From an uncultured bacterium (GTDB lineage Bacteria; Actinomycetota; Coriobacteriia; Coriobacteriales; Coriobacteriaceae), in assembly GCA_905215725.1 (NCBI GenBank), contig CAJMRD010000045.1, positions 1 through 17,820 on the forward strand: 17,820 bases of DNA. Direction: 5' to 3'. This document shows, piece by piece, positions 13,340-17,820 of the stretch. The notes under the pieces were generated by a model that saw only the letters and a list, made by a program, of their open reading frames with translations, ran no database searches and had not been told where the DNA came from. The translations under genes were made by a program, and so were the position numbers. The first letter of the stretch is position 1; the number at the start of each line of letters is the position of its first letter.

Positions 13340-15793
13340 TTACATCAAATCATAGGCATCGACGTCAACGCTCACGCTCACGCCGCGCACAGAGCCCACC
13401 TCTTTAAGGCAGGCGTCAATATCATCAGAGACATGGTACCCCACGGGCGACTTCACAAGCAGGTGGAAGCGATAACGGTCCTTGGCTCTCTCGATTACAC
13501 ACGAAGCCGGACCAAGCACCTGGGGCACCGCGCGGCCCGCCCGCAAAAAGTCGGGCGCGGCGGCATGCCAGCGGCGCTTGAGCAGCTTTGCGATGCGACC
13601 GATGTAGTCCTGCGCATCATCCGCCTTCGTCGACCACACCAAAATGTTGACCAGGCGCACGAAGGGCGGATATAGCGCGTCTCGGCGCTGGTCTAGGTCG
13701 TAGTCGGTAAAGATCGAGCGATCATGCTCGGCAACGGCGCGAATGACCGGGTCCTCGGGCAGATAGGTCTGGATGATGACCTCACCGGGGCGATCACCGC
13801 GTCCGGCACGGCCCGCGACCTGCTCCAGCAAATCGTAGGCGCGCTCCCCCGCTCTAAAATCGGGGAGCTTTAACGCAAAGTCGGCATTGACCACGCCCAC
13901 GAGCGTAACCTCGGGAAAGTCGAGACCCTTGGCGATCATCTGGGTACCTAGCAGCACCGCGCAATCGGCGGCATCGAACCGCTCGAGCAACTTTTTATGC
14001 GCGTCCTTTCCGCGCGTGGAATCGGCGTCCATGCGAATGATGGCGACGTCCTCGGGCAGCATCTGGTGCAGCGCGTCCTCAATCTGCTGCGTGCCCAGGC
14101 CCATTTTTGCCAGGTAGCGGCTGCCGCATTTGGGGCAACGACTCGTGGGTTTCGGATAGGGCTGCACGCGCCAGGACGAACCGCAGGTGTGGCATTGCAG
14201 CGTGTGCGTGCGCTCGTGATACGTGAGCGCGGTGGAACAATGATTGCAGGTAGGGACGCATCCGCACTCGCGGCACATCAAAAACGGCGCAAAACCGCGA
14301 CGGTTGTGCAGCAGCACGGCCTTCTCGCGGCGCTCGACCACGCGTTCCAAGCCTTCCATCAGTGGTTTTGAGAACATGGAGCGGCTGCCGTGCGAAAACT
14401 CGCGGCGCAGGTCGGCAATGCGGACCGTGGGCAACACGGCGTGTCCCGGGCGCTCGGGCATCTCGACGCGTGTCCAGGTGGCACCGTTGTACGTGCCGCG
14501 GCGGCAGCGGTCGAGGGCCTCTGCAGAAGGCGTGGCCGAACCCAACACGAGTGGACAGCGATAGCGGCGCGCCATCTCGGCAGCGACCTCGCGAGCATGA
14601 TAGCGCGGGCTGGAACCCTGCTTGTAGCTGGTCTCGTGCTCCTCGTCGATGATGATAAGGCCTAAGTCGCAGAGCGGACAAAAGAGCGCCGAGCGGGCGC
14701 CCACGACCACGCGCGCGGCACCGCTGGCGACCATGTCCCACTGGTCCAGGCGCTCGCCGGCAGAAAGGCGCGAGTGGAAGACCGCAACCGTCTCGCCAAA
14801 GCGCGAGCGGAAGCGGCCGACGGTTTGGGCCGTCAGCGAGATCTCGGGCACAAGCACGCAGGCCGAACGGCCGGCCGCCAGCACGCGTTCAATCGCCGAG
14901 AGGTAGACCTCAGTTTTGCCGGAACCGGTGACGCCATCGACAAGGACAACGTCGCCGTGAGCGTCAAGGCGGGCGCGCTCAATTTGCGCAAGCGCCTGCT
15001 GCTGGCCGTTCGTGAGCGCGACCGGGGCCTTGCCGCTTGCCGAGGACAGCGTGGTCTGCTCGCTGCAGCCACGCCAGGCGCGGCGCTCCTCCACCAGCAC
15101 GACGCCGCGTTTTTCGAGCGCCTTGATGGTCGCCGACATGTTGTTGTAGAGCAGGTTGAGATCGCGCGTCGTGACCGGGCCGCATTGGAGCGCCTCGATG
15201 AGCTGACGCTGGCGAACCGCGGTCTTGGGCGGCGTGTAGTCGAAGCCCTCGGGCGTGAGCATGACCCAGCGATTTTGGATAGGCTTGACGGCGGGGCGCT
15301 CAACCGTCCACACGCCGTCATCGCCCTTGACCACGCGCGGACTTCCACCCGGGGGCAAGAACAAACGCAGGCACTCGGAAAGCGTCGCGACATACTCGCG
15401 GCTCATCCAGCGTGCGATACGGGCAGCCTCGACAGTAAAGAGCGGTTTGCTGAGGATAGCCTCGATGGGCTTGATGCGTGCGGGGTCGAGGGCGATGTTG
15501 CCTTGTAGGTCGCCCAGCTCAGGCGCAATGTCGACAATATAGCCCGCGGCGGCACGGTTACCAAAGTGGACCAGGACCGTTGATCCGATCTGCGCTTCGC
15601 TAGAAAGGGGTTGAGGAATGCCATAGGCAAACGGCTCGGACAGCGCACGCGTCGGGATGTCGAGAACCACGCTCGCATAGGCGGCGATGGGCTCAGGTGC
15701 AGGCTTAGGCTGAGCCGAGGCAGCGGCAGGCACTGGCTTCACCGGAACCTCCTCCGGTTCCGGCGAACCAAACAGCGACAGTTGCTCGGCCAT
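13340..15793 (-). CDS. priA: Primosomal protein N' (replication restart helicase PriA)
   Basis: PriA is the 3'-5' superfamily 2 DNA helicase that recognises stalled forks and reloads the replisome. The 817-residue protein has an N-terminal DNA-binding region (~40-150), Walker A DGVTGSGKTEVY (286-297), DEEH box (383-386), a zinc-binding insert with cysteine pairs at 507/510, 516/519, 534/537 and 553/556, GTQMIAKGLDFP (616-627) and QVAGRAGRG (658-666). All helicase motifs are intact, unlike actinobacterial PriA proteins that have lost them. The first residues, MAEQLSLFGS, include QLSLF, a consensus beta-clamp-binding peptide, followed by a Pro/Ala-rich linker (10-37). The start at 15793 is chosen from GGGAGGTG eight bases upstream; in-frame ATGs at 15811 and 15832 lack this. 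It is followed by def in the same operon. Confidence 0.95.
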   Translation of the reverse strand: MAEQLSLFGSPEPEEVPVKPVPAAASAQPKPAPEPIAAYASVVLDIPTRALSEPFAYGIPQPLSSEAQIGSTVLVHFGNRAAAGYIVDIAPELGDLQGNIALDPARIKPIEAILSKPLFTVEAARIARWMSREYVATLSECLRLFLPPGGSPRVVKGDDGVWTVERPAVKPIQNRWVMLTPEGFDYTPPKTAVRQRQLIEALQCGPVTTRDLNLLYNNMSATIKALEKRGVVLVEERRAWRGCSEQTTLSSASGKAPVALTNGQQQALAQIERARLDAHGDVVLVDGVTGSGKTEVYLSAIERVLAAGRSACVLVPEISLTAQTVGRFRSRFGETVAVFHSRLSAGERLDQWDMVASGAARVVVGARSALFCPLCDLGLIIIDEEHETSYKQGSSPRYHAREVAAEMARRYRCPLVLGSATPSAEALDRCRRGTYNGATWTRVEMPERPGHAVLPTVRIADLRREFSHGSRSMFSKPLMEGLERVVERREKAVLLHNRRGFAPFLMCRECGCVPTCNHCSTALTYHERTHTLQCHTCGSSWRVQPYPKPTSRCPKCGSRYLAKMGLGTQQIEDALHQMLPEDVAIIRMDADSTRGKDAHKKLLERFDAADCAVLLGTQMIAKGLDFPEVTLVGVVNADFALKLPDFRAGERAYDLLEQVAGRAGRGDRPGEVIIQTYLPEDPVIRAVAEHDRSIFTDYDLDQRRDALYPPFVRLVNILVWSTKADDAQDYIGRIAKLLKRRWHAAAPDFLRAGRAVPQVLGPASCVIERAKDRYRFHLLVKSPVGYHVSDDIDACLKEVGSVRGVSVSVDVDAYDLM

Positions 15794-15801
15794 GGCCCCA
15801 G

Positions 15802-15809
15802 CACCTCCC
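15802..15809 (-). promoter_or_regulatory. Ribosome binding site that fixes the priA start
   Basis: GGGAGGTG on the minus strand lies eight bases upstream of the ATG at 15793. It selects this ATG over two upstream in-frame ATGs and so places QLSLF at residues 4-8. Confidence 0.7.
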
Positions 15810-15832
15810 ATCCCATTCGTCTTCAGAAACAA

Positions 15833-15858
15833 GAGCCCCGCTCGGGTGAACGGGGCTC
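15833..15858 (-). terminator. Terminator after gltX
   Basis: On the minus strand GAGCCCCG (from 15858) pairs with CGGGGCTC (ending 15833) over a 10-base loop and is followed by TTGTTTCTG. It lies 23 bases past the gltX stop and about 40 bases before priA, so it separates gltX from the priA-def operon. The priA promoter must then lie in or overlap this short gap; no clear one was recognised. Confidence 0.85.
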
Positions 15859-15881
15859 AGATACGTGCGTTTACGCGGCTG

Positions 15882-17357
15882 CTACAGCGCCATCGTGCGG
15901 GCGCGGTCGATGCGCGCCAAGCAGTCGTCGCGGCCGACGAGTGCCATGGTCTCGCCCAGCGGAGGGCTCACCATGTTGCCACAGACGGCGACGCGCACAG
16001 CCTGGAACACCACGCGCTTCTTGAGGTCCATCTGCTCGGGCAGCGGCTCAAGCGCGGCGTCGATGTTGGCAGCCGTCCACTCGTCCACGCCCTCGAGCGC
16101 GGCCTTGGCGGCATCCAGAATGGCACCCATGCCCTCCTTGGCCAGGCCCTTGTTGACGGACTCCTCGTCATACTCGAGCGTCTCGGCCGTAGCGAAAATG
16201 GGAGCGGCGACGGTCACGGCGTCGGCCGGCATCTTGGTGCGCGGCTTAACGATGGCGGCAAGTGCGTCGATCCAATCCTCGCCGTACTCGACATTACCCT
16301 CGATGAGACCCGCCTCATGCAGCTCGGGAACCATGATCTCGTCGGCAAACTGAGCATCGGACATGCCATTGATGTACTCGGCGTTGACCCAGTCGAGCTT
16401 CTTGGGGTCGAAGGTCGCCGGGTTCTTGGAGATGCGGTCGAGCGAGAACTTGCTGGCCAGAACATCGCGCGGGATGATCGTGGTCTCGCCGTCGAGCGAC
16501 CAGCCGAGCAGCGCCAGGTAGTTGACGAAGGCGTCGGACAGGTAACCGGCGTCGCGGTACTCCTCCACCGAGGTGGCGCCGTGGCGCTTGGAGAGCTTTT
16601 TGCCGTCGGCGCCCAGGATCATGGAGATGTGAGCGAACGTGGGCACGGGAGCGCCGAGGGCCTCGTAGACCATGACCTGACGCGGGGTGTTGGACAGGTG
16701 ATCGTCGCCGCGGATGACGTGGGTGATCTTCATCATGGCGTCATCGACGACGGTCGCGAAGTTGTACGTGGGCGTGCCATCGGAGCGGAAGATGACAAAG
16801 TCGTCGAGCTCCTTGGCGTCGAAGGTCACCTCGCCGTGGACGGCGTCGTGGATAACGACGTCGCCGCGGTCCTCGGGCACCTTGATGCGCAGGACGTAGG
16901 ACTCGCCGGCCTCGATGCGACGGCGGGCCTCCTCGGGATCAAGATCGCGGCAACGGCGCTGATAGCCCTGGAAGGGGTCCTTGCGCTCCTGCGCGGCCTT
17001 GCGGTCGGCATCGAGCTGCTCCTTGGTGCAGAAGCAGGGATAGGCCTTGCCCTCGTCCCAAAGCTTCTGGGCGGCCTGCTTGTACAGGTCCAGGCGCTCG
17101 GTCTGGGCGTAGGGGCCAAAATCGCCGCCCACCTCGGGACCCTCGTCCCAGTCCAGGCCCAGCCAACGCATGGCGCGCAGGATGATCTGCGTGTTCTCGT
17201 CGGTGGAGCGGGTGGGGTCGGTGTCGTCGATGCGCAGGATGAACGTGCCGCCGTTTGCGCGGGCGAAAGCCCAGTTATAGATAGCGGTGCGGGCGCCGCC
17301 AATGTGCAGCTTGCCCGTCGGTGAGGGTGCAAAGCGGACGCGAACGTCTGATGCCAT
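15882..17357 (-). CDS. gltX: Glutamyl-tRNA synthetase
   Basis: This class I aminoacyl-tRNA synthetase charges tRNA-Glu, and possibly tRNA-Gln if it is non-discriminating; the sequence alone does not decide. The 491-residue protein has RFAPSPTGKLHIGGARTA (8-25) with the HIGH-type motif at 18-21, a zinc-like segment beginning CFC (108-110), HVIRGDDHLSNTPRQ (213-227) and the KMSKS-type KKLSKRHG (253-260). The usual RIEDTD reads RIDDTD (42-47), a conservative change. The ATG at 17357 is chosen since GAGGAG (17369-17364) is six bases upstream; an in-frame ATG at 17396 would add 13 residues without family similarity. It is transcribed alone, with its own terminator. Confidence 0.96.
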   Translation of the reverse strand: MASDVRVRFAPSPTGKLHIGGARTAIYNWAFARANGGTFILRIDDTDPTRSTDENTQIILRAMRWLGLDWDEGPEVGGDFGPYAQTERLDLYKQAAQKLWDEGKAYPCFCTKEQLDADRKAAQERKDPFQGYQRRCRDLDPEEARRRIEAGESYVLRIKVPEDRGDVVIHDAVHGEVTFDAKELDDFVIFRSDGTPTYNFATVVDDAMMKITHVIRGDDHLSNTPRQVMVYEALGAPVPTFAHISMILGADGKKLSKRHGATSVEEYRDAGYLSDAFVNYLALLGWSLDGETTIIPRDVLASKFSLDRISKNPATFDPKKLDWVNAEYINGMSDAQFADEIMVPELHEAGLIEGNVEYGEDWIDALAAIVKPRTKMPADAVTVAAPIFATAETLEYDEESVNKGLAKEGMGAILDAAKAALEGVDEWTAANIDAALEPLPEQMDLKKRVVFQAVRVAVCGNMVSPPLGETMALVGRDDCLARIDRARTMAL

Positions 17358-17397
17358 GGAAATCTCCTCGATTGCAGGATGGATGTCTAACCGCATC

Positions 17398-17428
17398 AGT
17401 ATAAAGCATCAAAGCAACCTCCGCACAA
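17398..17428 (-). promoter_or_regulatory. Putative gltX promoter
   Basis: On the minus strand TTGTGC (17428-17423) and TATACT (17403-17398) are 19 bases apart, about 40 bases before the gltX start. The -10 is good, the -35 and spacing are weak. It lies in a locally AT-richer stretch. Confidence 0.4.
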
Positions 17429-17491
17429 AGGGCACTGACCTACTCATTGGGGACAGACTTAAACCTTGATTATCAACTTCATCCGAACACC

Positions 17492-17529
17492 TCCCACATT
17501 CATCCGCACATGTGCGGATGAATGTGGGA
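17492..17529. repeat. Perfect 38-bp palindrome in the IS leader
   Basis: TCCCACATTCATCCGCACA (17492-17510) is followed directly by its exact inverse complement (17511-17529), with no spacer. The inner 12-mer TTCATCCGCACA (17499-17510) also occurs as TTCATCCGAACA at 17478-17489, exactly 21 bases earlier. The palindrome is about 50 bases upstream of the transposase start and would form a long hairpin in any transcript entering from the left. Confidence 0.9.
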
Positions 17530-17581
17530 ACCCGATACCCTGAGGGCCGGACCGGCCGGCCCCGGGAGATCGGAGGACGGC

Positions 17582-17820
17582 ATGTCCGGAAAGAGGAAGA
17601 AGGGTTCCGAGAAGGCGGTCCCGAGGGCCTACGGAAGGCTCACGAGGCACGAGCGGGACACGGTCCAGAGGATGCTGGAGCGCAGGGCCTCGTGCAGGGA
17701 GATCGCGAGGGAGCTGGGCAGGTCGCCCTCGACGGTGAGCGCCGAGGTGGCGTCGCACAGGTTCGTGACGGCGCCGAAGTCCAGGCGCGGCGAGCGCGTG
17801 GACGCCTCCGCCGACCTGTC
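17582..17820 (+). CDS. IS30-family transposase, N-terminal part (3' end outside window)
   Basis: The 79 visible codons start MSGKRKKGSEK and contain YGRLTRHERDTVQRMLE (18-34) and a helix-turn-helix, ASCREIARELGRSPSTVSAE (37-56), typical of the N-terminal DNA-binding domain of IS30-family transposases. The catalytic DDE part would lie beyond the window. GGAGG (17572-17576) is five bases before the ATG. Codon use (AGG-rich for Arg, unlike the CGC-rich neighbours) fits a mobile gene. The frame is open to the right edge, so whether it is intact is unknown. Confidence 0.85.
   Translation, partial: MSGKRKKGSEKAVPRAYGRLTRHERDTVQRMLERRASCREIARELGRSPSTVSAEVASHRFVTAPKSRRGERVDASADL

Larger units (their letters stand above)
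17449..17820 (+). mobile_element. Left part of an IS30-family insertion sequence (cut by window end)
   Basis: The region carries an IS30-type transposase start on the plus strand preceded by a 130-bp leader with a perfect palindrome. The left end is not defined exactly: GGGGACAGACTT at 17449-17460 is the most likely terminal sequence because the gltX promoter region ends just before it, but the right inverted repeat lies outside the window and cannot be compared. The element sits upstream of, and divergent from, gltX. Confidence 0.65.

Noticed and set aside
15792..17324. 510-codon plus-strand frame opposite gltX
   Set aside because: Gly/Val/His/Ala-rich mirror of gltX, which has intact synthetase motifs on the other strand.
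17459..17758. 99-codon minus-strand frame in the IS leader
   Set aside because: It is opposite the transposase start and runs through the palindrome; the plus-strand frame shows the IS30 helix-turn-helix and a proper ribosome binding site.
1..17820. CRISPR arrays, tRNA or rRNA genes, riboswitches
   Set aside because: No regularly spaced direct repeats, cloverleaf-like sequences or known riboswitch cores were recognised on either strand by reading.

Overview
The window looks like chromosomal DNA of a gut Coriobacteriia member, most likely Collinsella or a close relative. The reasons are the GC-rich coding style (almost only CGC, GGC, GCC, AAG and GAG codons), a paired GlgC/GlgD ADP-glucose pyrophosphorylase, and an IS30-type transposase with matching codon use. 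The genus is an inference from style and gene content; no marker was compared with a database.

The left half, on the plus strand, is a glycogen / alpha-glucan cluster. It holds the C-terminal half of glycogen phosphorylase (glgP, 2-1387), glgC (1493-2641), the catalytically degenerate partner glgD (2646-3773), and glgA (3864-6164), whose glycogen synthase core carries a Lys/Ala/Thr/Glu-rich tail of about 270 residues. After a terminator comes an 1,098-residue fusion of a GH13 amylase-like enzyme with a GH77 4-alpha-glucanotransferase (6383-9679), then a small FmdB-type zinc-ribbon gene (9768-10004). GlgC/GlgD would make ADP-glucose, GlgA would polymerise it, GlgP would release glucose-1-phosphate, and the fusion would rework branched or short glucans. 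No branching enzyme (glgB) is inside the window.

The right half, on the minus strand, is housekeeping. Read in transcription order it is gltX (17357-15882), a terminator, priA-def (15793-12788, 18 bp apart), a 324-bp gap with a large palindromic element and a terminator, then fmt-rsmB (12463-10146, overlapping by 4 bp). The two halves converge at about 10005-10145, where a strong terminator sits beside a second palindromic element.

At the far right (from about 17449) an IS30-type element begins and runs off the window. It has a perfect 38-bp palindrome upstream of a truncated transposase gene.

The most notable points are: (1) an abrupt change of base composition and codon use inside glgP near the PLP-lysine motif, meaning either a recombinant gene or an assembly chimera; (2) the histone-H1-like polyampholyte tail on GlgA; (3) the GH13-GH77 fusion; (4) a consensus beta-clamp-binding peptide (QLSLF) at the extreme N terminus of PriA, followed by a Pro/Ala-rich linker; (5) two unrelated palindromic intergenic elements, each next to a stop codon in the translation/replication cluster. 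No CRISPR array, tRNA or rRNA was recognised.
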